The notes under the pieces are model-generated. The model saw nothing but the letters and a program-made list of their open reading frames with translations. It had not been told where the DNA came from and searched no databases. The translations under genes were made by a program, and so were the position numbers. Of a stretch of 39,877 bases of DNA, positions 29,834 to 37,853 are shown one piece after another; the stretch's first letter is position 1; each line of letters begins with the position of its first letter. The DNA is taken from the NCBI GenBank assembly GCA_964447525.1, contig CAYUSU010000005.1, forward strand, positions 1-39,877, written 5' to 3'. The stretch comes from JAFGDH01 sp964447525. GTDB lineage: Archaea; Aenigmatarchaeota; Aenigmatarchaeia; QMZP01; QMZT01.

Positions 29834-30345
29834 AACGCGAAAAAGACATTGGTGGAATGGATTTTTACAAAAATATTTTCGACAACCTGCCGTTCGTCGC
29901 ATTCACCCTGGACAGGAAAGGAATACTGATTGAAGCTAACAAGCATGCCGAAAAATTGTTCGGGATGTTCATGAAGGACGCGAAAAACGCGCATTTTTCA
30001 AAGATATGCAAAATCGGGAAAAGAGACCTTCTGAAGGCGTACATGGAATTCAGGAAAAACCTTTCCGGGAAGGTAACGGGAAAGAGTATTTACAGGGTCA
30101 CCCTCAAAGACAAAAGAGAAATATTTCTTGAACTCATAGGAATACCGCTGAAGGAGAACGGCAAGGTGACCAAGGTGCTTGACGTGGGAAGCGATGTCAC
30201 GGAAAGGATCATGCGGGAAAGGGAAATGAAGATGAGAAACAATGAACTCGAAAAATTCAACAAAATAGCCGTTGGAAGGGAACTGGAAATGATAAAACTT
30301 AAGAATAGGATAAAGGAACTGGAAGAAAAAACACCCAAGAAATAA
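29830..30345 (+). CDS. Single PAS-domain protein with coiled-coil tail
   Basis: A 171-residue protein. Residues about 10-130 form a PAS domain (FDNLPFVAFTLDRKGILIEANKHAEKLFGM; VTKVLDVGSDVTERIMR). The remaining tail (about 137-171) has ELEKFNKIAVGRELEM and then KLKNRIKELEE, almost the same as the end of the six-PAS protein at 21890-24313. No kinase or output domain is attached. It starts inside the stop of the Nudix gene, so the two proteins are made together and the PAS domain may control the Nudix enzyme or signal its product. The shared tail suggests a common partner for both PAS proteins. Confidence 0.85.
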   Translation: MKREKDIGGMDFYKNIFDNLPFVAFTLDRKGILIEANKHAEKLFGMFMKDAKNAHFSKICKIGKRDLLKAYMEFRKNLSGKVTGKSIYRVTLKDKREIFLELIGIPLKENGKVTKVLDVGSDVTERIMREREMKMRNNELEKFNKIAVGRELEMIKLKNRIKELEEKTPKK

Positions 30346-30371
30346 ATTTCTTATATCCAATATTCTAAGCA

Positions 30372-30860
30372 ATGACCAAAAGACGACTTCTGATAGGAGG
30401 GATTGACATCGGATTACACACGTCTCTCGCCCTTCTTGACCTGGACGGGAACCTCGTTTCACTCTCGACCACGTACTCGGAACACGGATCAGAAATCCTC
30501 AAAACAATTCTGGAAAAGGGGAACGTGATCGTCATTTCGACGGACAGAGTTAAACCTCCGGCAGGGATGAAAAAGATAGCTTCGTCAATCTCGGCCAAGC
30601 TTATACTCCCTTCGAGGAACATGACCAGGAAGAAGAAAAGGATACTGATCAGGAATTTCTTCAACGGGGAAACCAGGGGAATGAAGCTCAATTCCCACGA
30701 AAAGGCATCCCTGGCCTCCGCGATATTCGCCTACAAGAAGTTCAGGCCGGGTTTCAAGAAGCTCCGCGAAAGGATGGAGAAGGAGGGGACCCCGGAACTC
30801 TACGAGAAGATGAGGGACTCGCTTTTTCTGGCCAACCCCAGGAATCACAACCGGTTTTGA
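30372..30860 (+). CDS. DUF460-like RNase H-fold protein, short form
   Basis: A 162-residue protein beginning LIGGIDIGLHTSLALLDLDGNLVSL, the first strands of an RNase H-like fold as in DUF460/COG2433 archaeal proteins, with Asp in GIDIG as the expected metal ligand. Typical DUF460 proteins are several hundred residues with a coiled coil and C-terminal domain; only the N-terminal domain is present here, followed by a basic helical tail (RERMEKEGTPELYEKMRDSL). It is annotated in other archaea as a predicted nuclease, without proof. It begins 26 bp after the PAS gene, with TATA-like sequence near 30349. Confidence 0.7.
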   Translation: MTKRRLLIGGIDIGLHTSLALLDLDGNLVSLSTTYSEHGSEILKTILEKGNVIVISTDRVKPPAGMKKIASSISAKLILPSRNMTRKKKRILIRNFFNGETRGMKLNSHEKASLASAIFAYKKFRPGFKKLRERMEKEGTPELYEKMRDSLFLANPRNHNRF

Positions 30861-30909
30861 AGAAAAAATATTGAAATAGTTGTTAAATTTAATTCACAAA
30901 TAATTTAAA

Positions 30910-31101
30910 CTATTCTGGGTCACTAAAAAAATTACGATGGAAAAAACCTGAAAATCCTTCTAGTTTAAAATAATAGGTTTCGTCGCCCCCATCAGCTAAA
31001 CTCTCATATATTGGATCCGATGACAGTGGGTAGGACCCTCTCCCATCTTTAAATGTTACAATATCTCCTTTATGAAACAGTTTTGCATTTTCCTCCTTCA
31101 T
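30910..31101 (-). CDS. Hypothetical protein, 63 aa
   Basis: A 63-residue frame whose middle, KGDIVTFKDGRGSYPL, reads like a small SH3-like or KOW-type beta barrel; the rest is not recognised. The region upstream has GTTAATTAAC, a 10-bp palindrome just before the ATG, and AT-rich TATA-like sequence about 25-30 bp away. An AGGAGG sequence inside the first codons is probably coincidental. Confidence 0.45.
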   Translation of the reverse strand: MKEENAKLFHKGDIVTFKDGRGSYPLSSDPIYESLADGGDETYYFKLEGFSGFFHRNFFSDPE

Positions 31102-31147
31102 ATTGTTAATTAACAGTTAATTTTAAATTCATGTATTTGCGAACCCC

Positions 31148-31165
31148 GGCACTTCAAAGAGTGCC
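31148..31165. other. Short perfect hairpin downstream of the gap operon
   Basis: GGCACT and AGTGCC form a 6-bp stem (7 with a wobble pair) with a short loop. It lies downstream of gap on the minus strand, and no T-run follows, so it is not a clear terminator. No tRNA-like structure could be built around it. Confidence 0.3.
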
Positions 31166-31193
31166 TAGACATAAAAACATGAGGGCAAAGAAT

Positions 31194-31325
31194 TTATTCT
31201 TCTCTCGGAAAATATTTCGGACCTAACCCATTTAGGGATTTAGCAGCTTCAATTAATCCATATGCCAATCCTTCCCAGCACCAAGGATCAAATGTAATTT
31301 CATCTAAAATATTACCACCATTTCT
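31194..31325 (-). pseudogene. Start-less ORF remnant after gap (possible gene fragment)
   Basis: A 43-codon frame immediately after, and overlapping by 14 bases, the end of gap reads as believable protein (FDPWCWEGLAYGLIEAAKSLNG, ending PKYFPREE), but no ATG, GTG or upstream TTG opens it; the only candidate start is a TTG near its middle. The upstream stop lies inside the gap gene in another frame. It may be the tail of a lost gene whose front was removed when gap came to lie here. Confidence 0.25.
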
Positions 31326-32340
31326 TCAGGCCGAGCGCCTCGTCGGTCATCCTTATGCTTTCGAGATGATCAGTAGTCGATTCCATCATTGCACGAATGC
31401 AATCGATGTTTTCAGGAACGATATCGCTTTCCTGGTGGATTGCCTGAAAGTAGAACAGCTCCTTCCCGTTTATCACGTTCACGCTTTCCTTCCATACGGC
31501 GATCTCGTTCAGGTCGCTCCTCTTCCTGCCCATTTCCCTTGCGTATTCCATGACCTTGGCTGTAGATGTCATGCCGTCACCATGTGAGACCATGAGAATA
31601 CGGGGAGCCTTCGCAAGAAGGCCCGCAATCTCTTCCGTTGAAGAATCCTTGGAGAGGTTCACGTTTACCGCGTGGAGGTGCATTAAAGTTGTCGGTACCT
31701 TGACCGCTGTCGTTACGATATCCATCCCTTTTAGTACAGTCTGGACGTCAGGACCGTGGTGTGACGGTATGGTCGGAGGATCAGGCACTATCGCGTTCAC
31801 TGGCCCCTTTTTGTCGTCCCATGGATCCGGACCACGTCTTATCATCACAGCCCGAACGTTACGGATACCGACTCCATTATTTATTGTGCTGAGTGTACGG
31901 GCAAGGCCGGTGGTATTGCAGGAAACCACGCGCACATAGTCCTTCCCGATTGCTTCGTTATAATTGGCAAGAGCGCTGAAAGACGTTCCGGCCACGTGGT
32001 GTTTCTCCCCGCCCTGGAAGACTGCTTTGATCTTATTGGGAATGTATATCTTCTCCTTGTTATCCGCACCCACTTTATTTGGAGTACAATCGACTATTAT
32101 GTCACAATTCTGTATGAGATCATGAATCGTCCCTTCCACTTTCAGCCCGGCGTCAGCAAAGGCCTTCATACTTTCACTGTTATTAGCAAAAAGAGGAAAC
32201 CCGTTCTTGATGGCGAACGTGGCTTCGAATGTTGGACGTGTCTTTACGACACCAGCGATTTTCATGTCCTTCTGAAGAGCGACGGCGTCTGCTACGCGTT
32301 TTCCCACCGTCCCGTAGCCGTTTATTCCTACCCTTATCAT
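31312..32340 (-). CDS. gap: Glyceraldehyde-3-phosphate dehydrogenase, archaeal type II
   Basis: The enzyme interconverts glyceraldehyde-3-phosphate and 1,3-bisphosphoglycerate in glycolysis or gluconeogenesis. The 342-residue product is the archaeal class: nucleotide-binding VGINGYGTVGKRVADAV, VDCTPNKVGADNKE, QGGEKHHVAGTSFSALAN, and the catalytic Cys141 in VVSCNTTGLAR, followed by RRGPDPWDDKKGP. Its ATG overlaps the pgk stop by four bases (ATGA), so pgk and gap form one operon, pgk first, matching consecutive steps of the pathway. The length is usual for the family. Confidence 0.95.
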   Translation of the reverse strand: MIRVGINGYGTVGKRVADAVALQKDMKIAGVVKTRPTFEATFAIKNGFPLFANNSESMKAFADAGLKVEGTIHDLIQNCDIIVDCTPNKVGADNKEKIYIPNKIKAVFQGGEKHHVAGTSFSALANYNEAIGKDYVRVVSCNTTGLARTLSTINNGVGIRNVRAVMIRRGPDPWDDKKGPVNAIVPDPPTIPSHHGPDVQTVLKGMDIVTTAVKVPTTLMHLHAVNVNLSKDSSTEEIAGLLAKAPRILMVSHGDGMTSTAKVMEYAREMGRKRSDLNEIAVWKESVNVINGKELFYFQAIHQESDIVPENIDCIRAMMESTTDHLESIRMTDEALGLKKWW

Positions 32341-33548
32341 GATGTCACCTTCCCGAACTTGTTCGCAGATTCCCTGAGCGCGTCTATGGCAGGAAGCGAT
32401 CCGTTCGCAAGGAAGTCCAAAAAAGCTCCTCCACCTGTTGAAACGTGAGTGAAGCGGTCGGCAAGATTGAACTTCTCTGCCGCGGAAGCGGATTCGCCTC
32501 CCCCCACGATGCTAACTGCGTCTGAATTGGCCATGAACCCGGCCAGTTCCTTCGTTCCTCTTTCGAAGGGCTTCTTTTCAAACATACCCATCGGACCGGC
32601 CCAGACAATCGTTTTCGCAGTCCCGAGAATCTCCTTGAATCTGGTGATGGTTTCCGGGCCTATATCAAGAGCGAAACCATCACTCGGAATATTTTCTTTA
32701 TCAACAACTCTCCCTGATCCGGAATCAGGATCATCAGCAACCATGAAATCGGACGGGAGAACGATTTTGTCGTTCGAGAGCACGCTTTTCATGAATTCCT
32801 CCGCCTCGCTGTCCAACCACTTGGAATCGATCTTTGATCTGCCTGTTTCGAAACCCATCAGCCTAAGGAAAGCGAACGAGAGTCCGCCCCCTATCAGTAT
32901 CTTGTCGGCCTTTTCGCAGAGCGTCCTGAGGGCGTTGAGCTTGTCCGCCTTGACCCCTCCCAGAACGGCTACGAACGGTCTGTCGGGGCTCTCCACAACC
33001 CTTCCTATTTCTTCCACCTCCTTCCTGAGGCAGAAGCCCGCGGCGCTCGGGAGACGGATTGGAAGACCTACCATGGAGGAATGGTTCCTGTGGGACACGG
33101 AAAAGCACTCGTTCACGTAGGCGTCCCCCAGGGAGGCCAGCTCGTTCGTGAACTCTTCGTCATTCCTTTCCTCCCCGGGATGGAACCTGACGTTGTCGAG
33201 GAACACCATCTCACCCGGTTCCATCCTCTCTATCCTTTCCCTCACATTCTTTCCAATCACTCCGTCAAGCTTGTCGATCTTCCTGAACATGAACCTGGAA
33301 AGGCGTTCGGCCACCCTGTCGGTCTTGAGGTTTTCCGCTACCTGGCCGCCGGGCCTCCCTATATGCATAAGGAGAATGAGTTTGGCCTTCCTGTCTATCA
33401 GGTGCTGGAGAGTGGGGATGCAGGACACTATCCTTGAATCGTCAAGTATGTTCCCGTCCTTGTCCACGGAAACGTCCATTCCCGCCCTAAGAAGGACTCT
33501 CTTCCCCTCGACATCCAGTTTCTCCAGATCGTTGAAACCGTTTTCCAT
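32337..33548 (-). CDS. pgk: Phosphoglycerate kinase
   Basis: PGK transfers phosphate between 1,3-bisphosphoglycerate and ADP. The 403-residue product has the two-lobed layout: MHIGRPGG, FLDNVRFHPGEERNDEE, CFSVSHRNHSS, VAVLGGVKADKLNAL, GGGLSFAFL, the nucleotide loop VWAGPMGMFE and the C-terminal SIVGGGESASAAEKF with VSTGGGAFLD. The normally near-invariant N-terminal substrate loop (R-V-D-F-N-V-P) reads R-A-G-M-D-V-S here (residues about 22-28), so two 3-phosphoglycerate contacts differ. AGGTGAG precedes the ATG. It heads an operon with gap. Confidence 0.93.
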   Translation of the reverse strand: MENGFNDLEKLDVEGKRVLLRAGMDVSVDKDGNILDDSRIVSCIPTLQHLIDRKAKLILLMHIGRPGGQVAENLKTDRVAERLSRFMFRKIDKLDGVIGKNVRERIERMEPGEMVFLDNVRFHPGEERNDEEFTNELASLGDAYVNECFSVSHRNHSSMVGLPIRLPSAAGFCLRKEVEEIGRVVESPDRPFVAVLGGVKADKLNALRTLCEKADKILIGGGLSFAFLRLMGFETGRSKIDSKWLDSEAEEFMKSVLSNDKIVLPSDFMVADDPDSGSGRVVDKENIPSDGFALDIGPETITRFKEILGTAKTIVWAGPMGMFEKKPFERGTKELAGFMANSDAVSIVGGGESASAAEKFNLADRFTHVSTGGGAFLDFLANGSLPAIDALRESANKFGKVTS

Positions 33549-33655
33549 ACACTCACCTACTCAAATAAAAGTAAGATAAAGTAATACTTTGTAATATAAT
33601 TGCCCAGAGGGGTTTAAAAAGGTTAGTATATAACGGCGTTATAAGTTAGAGAAAA

Positions 33656-33967
33656 TCAGTCGAGTGATTCGTTAAAAAGAACAGTGGGTCTCATAAGCGC
33701 ATTGTTACGGTAAGGGACAAGGAATGCCACCACGGGTTCACCTTCGGCATCTTTGTAAACGAATCCGTATTCAAACGGACCGGTCGTTGGTGTGTCACCG
33801 AACATGACAACGGAACGTCCCAGAACTTCATTGGATTCCGCACCTGCGAAAATTCCAGGTATCTGATCTGCACGAAGGTCATCAATACGGTATGCTTGAT
33901 TGAATCCAAAATGAAGCGGTTCATCTTTCCATGATTCGCCTTTATTATTCGTCTTTATAGTATACAC
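33656..33967 (-). CDS. Hypothetical protein, 103 aa
   Basis: An unrecognised soluble protein of 103 residues, mainly beta: VLGRSVVMFGDTPTTGPFEYGFVYKD and VVAFLVPYRNN. The GTG at 33967 was chosen because GAAGGTGATT lies at good distance; the open frame begins at another GTG three codons earlier. It does not look like an enzyme domain I know. It is transcribed from its own promoter region. Like the next two genes it is short, minus strand and of unknown role. Confidence 0.5.
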   Translation of the reverse strand: MYTIKTNNKGESWKDEPLHFGFNQAYRIDDLRADQIPGIFAGAESNEVLGRSVVMFGDTPTTGPFEYGFVYKDAEGEPVVAFLVPYRNNALMRPTVLFNESLD

Positions 33968-34045
33968 AATAATCACCTTCGATTAAATTAAATACATGAA
34001 AAATCTTAAAAACGGACAGTACAGTTATTTTTGGAGATATGTCCC

Positions 34046-34387
34046 TTATTCGTGTTCAGCTTCATCTTCATTTATTTCAGCGATTTCCTTGGAATCGATC
34101 ACTTTGAAAAATCGCAATTGCTTCCCTTCCTTCTTTGCGAGAGCGATCTCTTCGGCGACGCCATCGCTGATTGGCCCGAACACCCAGACCTCATCAGATC
34201 GCTTTATGATGTTCGCATTCGCTTCGTAGAACTTCCCTCGATCAACGGTATCCAGAAAGAAGTAGCCGAACAGCATGAAAGGGTTGACCGGGACCTTCCC
34301 CTGTTCCAGAACGAAACGGCTGATATGGGTCTTGAAATAGGCGAGCTTCTTGGTGATTGCAGTGTAGACCAGCGGCATGTCTTCCAT
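34046..34387 (-). CDS. Nucleoside deoxyribosyltransferase-like small protein
   Basis: A 113-residue protein: an N-terminal LVYTAITKKLAYFKTHISRFVL segment, a FGYFFLD turn, then SDEVWVFGPISDGVAEEIALAKKEGKQLRFF, which follows the deoxyribosyltransferase superfamily pattern (DEVWVFG...xxGxxxEIxxAxxxGK). This superfamily handles nucleoside or nucleotide bases. It may be a relative of the protein at 4-372, which has the equivalent GGYIGKTVAMEIAYAYSKGKK loop. The C-terminus is acidic. Function is inferred from the pattern only. Confidence 0.6.
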   Translation of the reverse strand: MEDMPLVYTAITKKLAYFKTHISRFVLEQGKVPVNPFMLFGYFFLDTVDRGKFYEANANIIKRSDEVWVFGPISDGVAEEIALAKKEGKQLRFFKVIDSKEIAEINEDEAEHE

Positions 34388-34417
34388 GAGAATATTGAGA
34401 ATGATTTTTAATAAGGT

Positions 34418-34753
34418 TTACAGTTTCTGGTAATAAACATCAAAACCCGGCATTGGAGTTATATCAATCTCTCTCCCGTCATTAAGGGTGGCAGTTTTTC
34501 CTCCATGTTTAACTTCGCCTATGATTTTCAAATCCGGGTCATTCAAAGGGGATTTTTCTCCGTTTATTTTTTTTACCCTCTCGCCAAGATAGAACGAAAG
34601 CTTGATTCTGCCAGCTATCATAAAAATATCGGACCCCGTGGTGCTTATTAATCCAGGTTCCCCATCATGATCCACAACGCCTATATAGAAATTTCCGCTA
34701 TTTCCTATTGCTCCCTTTTTGTACAACGTTCCTACACTATGCGATAATACCAT
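34418..34753 (-). CDS. Hypothetical protein, 111 aa
   Basis: An unrecognised 111-residue protein that appears to be mostly beta, with turns such as GNFYIGVVDHDGEPG and TTGSDIFMIAGRI, and a Lys-rich middle (GERVKKINGEK). No membrane, metal or nucleotide motifs are seen. The ATG at 34753 lies close to TATA-like AT-rich sequence with no ribosome binding site. It is separated by about 40 bp from the cysteine synthase gene upstream on the same strand, and it may or may not belong to the same transcript. Confidence 0.5.
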   Translation of the reverse strand: MVLSHSVGTLYKKGAIGNSGNFYIGVVDHDGEPGLISTTGSDIFMIAGRIKLSFYLGERVKKINGEKSPLNDPDLKIIGEVKHGGKTATLNDGREIDITPMPGFDVYYQKL

Positions 34754-34795
34754 TGTATTATTAACTACTCTAAAGTTTATAAATCTTGCTTAAAA

Positions 34796-35725
34796 CTAGC
34801 TTTTGAAAAGGTTCATGCTCAGGTATCTCTCCCCCCTGTCGGGCAGGACAGTGACGATCTTGCCGAACCTCTTGGAGACCTTCCGGGCCGCGAACATGTT
34901 CGCCCCGGCGCTGATCCCTACCAGGAGGCCGTATTTCCTGGAGAGCTCCCTGGCCTCCCGGACCGCCTCGTCGGTATGGACCTCGAAGGACTCGTCGACC
35001 TTGTTCATGTCTATAAGCTTGGGAATGAAGCCGTCCCCTATTCCCTGGATGTTATGCTCCTTGACGTGATCCTCGCTCCCCCCGAACATGACTGCTGCCT
35101 CCTCCGGCTCCACAGCTATCACCTTTACATCAGGATTGACCTCTTTCATCACGTTGGAAATTCCCATGAGCGTTCCCCCGGTCCCTATTCCCGCCACAAC
35201 GGCGTCCACCGGACCGATTTCCTTAAGGATCTCCCTGCCGGTCTTTTCCTGGGCCCTTATATTGGCAGGATTGCTGAACTGCCTCGCTATGAACGTCTTC
35301 GGTCTCTTCGCGATTTCCTCCGCCTTCGCTATCGCTTCTTTAAGGCTCCCTGATTTGGATGTGAGTATGAGATCGGCACCGAATGCCCTCATCATCTGCT
35401 TCCTTTCCTCGCTCATGTTCTCGGGCATGACGATGATCGTTTTATAACCCTTTACGGCAGCCACCATGGATAAAGATATCCCCGTGTTCCCGCTGCTGGC
35501 CTCCACAATAGTATAACCTTCCCTCAGCTCACCCTTCTTTTCGGCATCCTTGATTATTTCAAGGGCCACCCGGTCCTTTATGCTCCCGCTCGGGTTAACG
35601 CTCTCCAGCTTGGCGTAAACGTTCCCCATCTTAATGACCGGGGTGTTGCCTATCGCTCCAAGAACGTCATGACCAGATGTTTGACTACTTCCACCGGATA
35701 TATCAGTCCTTCCTTTGGTGTTCAT
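34796..35725 (-). CDS. cysK: Cysteine synthase (PLP-dependent O-acetylserine/O-phosphoserine sulfhydrylase family)
   Basis: A 309-residue fold-type II PLP enzyme that makes cysteine from an activated serine and sulfide. Lys50 in NPSGSIKDR binds the cofactor; EASSGNTGISL is the substrate loop, GIGTGGTLMGI binds phosphate, and GISAGANMFAA and PDRGERYLS complete the family signature. Whether O-acetylserine or O-phosphoserine is used cannot be told by eye. The first 20 residues are a polar extension before GAIGNTP. It stands next to an unrelated plus-strand gene with divergent promoters. Confidence 0.94.
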   Translation of the reverse strand: MNTKGRTDISGGSSQTSGHDVLGAIGNTPVIKMGNVYAKLESVNPSGSIKDRVALEIIKDAEKKGELREGYTIVEASSGNTGISLSMVAAVKGYKTIIVMPENMSEERKQMMRAFGADLILTSKSGSLKEAIAKAEEIAKRPKTFIARQFSNPANIRAQEKTGREILKEIGPVDAVVAGIGTGGTLMGISNVMKEVNPDVKVIAVEPEEAAVMFGGSEDHVKEHNIQGIGDGFIPKLIDMNKVDESFEVHTDEAVREARELSRKYGLLVGISAGANMFAARKVSKRFGKIVTVLPDRGERYLSMNLFKS

Positions 35726-35834
35726 AATCTTTATTGGAGGGGAATTAAATTTAAAAGAATATCATCACGGCAATTTCCATCCAGGGCTCAATCTAATAAA
35801 CGACCAATCCAATTTATTTTAAAGGTGTCCTTGG

Positions 35835-37091
35835 ATGATATGGCTGGTACTTCTGCTCATAATCCTGATAGCGCTGTCCGCGTTCTTTTCAGGAGCGGAG
35901 ATAGCGCTGTTCTCGCTCAGCGAACTGAAGGTCAAGAAGCTCGCGAAAAGGAGGGGGAGGAAGGCAAAGGCCCTTCTAAAGCTGAAATCCGATCCCCACA
36001 GGCTGCTGGTCACCATACTGATCGGGAACAATCTCGTGAACATACTTGCAGCTTCCATCGCCACGATCCTGTTCACTGACCTTTTCGGGTCGAACGGGAT
36101 CGGGATAGCCACGGGGGTAATGACCTTCCTGGTTCTCGTTTTCGGGGAGATCAGCCCGAAAACATATTTTCACCAGAAGGCCGAGAAGATGTCCCTGCTG
36201 GTGGCGAGACCCATACTCTATCTGAGCTTTGTCATATACCCGGTTATAGTCTTTGCGGAGAAAATCAGCAACGTGGTCCTCCGCATCGCAGGCCTGGGGA
36301 AGAAGAGGGATTCCATGACCGAGGAGGAACTCAGGGCTGCTCTTTCCCTCGGGGCCAAGGCGGGGGTGATCGAGAGGGATGAAGAAGAGATGATCCACAA
36401 CATATTCGAGTTCGGGGACACCGTGGTGAACGAGGTAATGACCTCGAGGAAGAAGATAGTAGCACTCCCGTCCAACATGACGCTAGGTGATGCGATAAGC
36501 AAGATGCTGGAAGTCAAGTATTCCAGAATACCTGTATACAGGAAAAATTTGGACAACATCATCGGGATGCTCAACATCAGGGAGATACTCAAATACATCA
36601 AGAGGAAGAGCTTCGATATGAAGATAGAAGGCATAGTTTCCAGGGTGCTATTCGTGTACGAGAACAAGAATATCGACCTGCTGATGGATGATTTCAGGGA
36701 ATCCGGAACCCACATGGCGATAGTAATAGACAAGGGCAGGAAGGTAAAGGGTATCGTTACACTGGAAGACCTTCTGGAAGAGATCGTGGGAGAGATATAC
36801 GACGAACCGGACATCAAGAGGCACCAGATGAGATTCATAGACAGGAAAACGGCGATAGTGAACGGCGACACCCTCATTGAAGAACTAAAGGGGAAGATGG
36901 GTGTCCCTTTGAGATCCAACGGTCTCACTCTTTCGGAGATGGTTTCGGCTAGGTTTGAAGGAAGACCGAAAAAAGGAAGCAAGATCAAGATGAAAAACTT
37001 TACGTTAACGGTGATGTCGCTGGACGACACGGACCCTTCCAAGATCAAGAGGATAAAGGTAGTGAAAAGGAGAGGAAAGATAAGAAAGTGA
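35835..37091 (+). CDS. CNNM/CorC-family membrane protein (DUF21-CBS-CorC_HlyC)
   Basis: A 418-residue membrane protein with the classical order: DUF21 domain with about four helices (1-170; starts with a 20-residue hydrophobic helix and SAFFSGAEIALFSLSE), a pair of CBS domains (about 190-310; VMTSRKKIVALP and GTHMAIVIDKGRKVKGIVTLEDLLEEIVGEI), and a C-terminal CorC_HlyC domain (about 325-405). CNNM/CorC proteins take part in magnesium or sodium/magnesium transport, with CBS domains binding nucleotides. AAAGGTG at 35821-35827 precedes the ATG. Both domains and length are complete. Confidence 0.93.
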   Translation: MIWLVLLLIILIALSAFFSGAEIALFSLSELKVKKLAKRRGRKAKALLKLKSDPHRLLVTILIGNNLVNILAASIATILFTDLFGSNGIGIATGVMTFLVLVFGEISPKTYFHQKAEKMSLLVARPILYLSFVIYPVIVFAEKISNVVLRIAGLGKKRDSMTEEELRAALSLGAKAGVIERDEEEMIHNIFEFGDTVVNEVMTSRKKIVALPSNMTLGDAISKMLEVKYSRIPVYRKNLDNIIGMLNIREILKYIKRKSFDMKIEGIVSRVLFVYENKNIDLLMDDFRESGTHMAIVIDKGRKVKGIVTLEDLLEEIVGEIYDEPDIKRHQMRFIDRKTAIVNGDTLIEELKGKMGVPLRSNGLTLSEMVSARFEGRPKKGSKIKMKNFTLTVMSLDDTDPSKIKRIKVVKRRGKIRK

Positions 37092-37160
37092 TCTTTCTAT
37101 TTTCTAAAAATCTCCAACTTTAATAAGATTGCTGAGACAATAATAATAAACAGGATAACG

Positions 37161-37853
37161 ATGGATGAAAAAAAGATAATGGGTTTCCTGACTTCTGAAT
37201 ATAGCTGGGAGCAGATCATATACGAAATCGTCGCATGGGACGGCATGAACCCGTGGGACCTGAACATTTCCAAGCTGGCGAACCATTTCATTGAATACGT
37301 AAGGAGCATGGATACGCTCGATTTCCGCGTTCCGGCAAAATACGTAATAGTGGCGGCTATGCTTCTCAAGATGAAAAGCGACTACCTCCAGTCGTTCAAG
37401 GAGCAGATAACCGGACAGGAAGAGCAGGAGATACAGGAAGAGCTGGAGGATCTGGAGAATGAGAGCGAGAACTTCCAGATAGATCCTCTTAACATCCCGC
37501 CGAGAAGACAACCAACCAGAAAGATCGTGGTATCCGAACTCGTGAACGCCCTCAGGAAGGTTCTGAAAGCGGAAGACAGGAGAACCAGCAGGGAAAAGAA
37601 CCGGAGGGACAAAATAGTAATTTCTGCTGACAATATAAACGAAAGGATCAAAACGCTTTATTCCAGAATAAATACGATCCTCGGAAGAATAAGAAAGAAG
37701 GAAGTGGAATTCAGCAAACTCGTAGATAAATGGGAAAGAGATGATATACTGAAGAACTTCGTTCCGCTGGTCCACCTTGACAACCAGGGAAAGGTCCAGG
37801 CAAGACAGGAGAAGATATTCGAGGAGATATACGTCAGCAGGGGTAAAAAATGA
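37161..37853 (+). CDS. scpA: Segregation and condensation protein A
   Basis: The kleisin subunit that bridges the SMC ATPase heads in chromosome organisation. The 230-residue product has the ScpA start (SWEQIIYEIVAWDGMNPWDLNISKLANHFIEYV), the hydrophobic ADYLxxAAxLLxxKS region (VPAKYVIVAAMLLKMKSDYL), an acidic linker and a C-terminal winged-helix region (LHLDNQG...FEEIYV). No smc or scpB lies in the window. Its stop overlaps the start of the following transglutaminase-like gene by four bases (ATGA), an odd coupling for two such different products. Confidence 0.9.
   Translation: MDEKKIMGFLTSEYSWEQIIYEIVAWDGMNPWDLNISKLANHFIEYVRSMDTLDFRVPAKYVIVAAMLLKMKSDYLQSFKEQITGQEEQEIQEELEDLENESENFQIDPLNIPPRRQPTRKIVVSELVNALRKVLKAEDRRTSREKNRRDKIVISADNINERIKTLYSRINTILGRIRKKEVEFSKLVDKWERDDILKNFVPLVHLDNQGKVQARQEKIFEEIYVSRGKK

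Noticed and set aside
31141..31170. Possible tRNA fragment near the GGCACT hairpin
   Set aside because: No acceptor stem, anticodon arm or second arm can be formed around it; GGTTCG alone is not enough.
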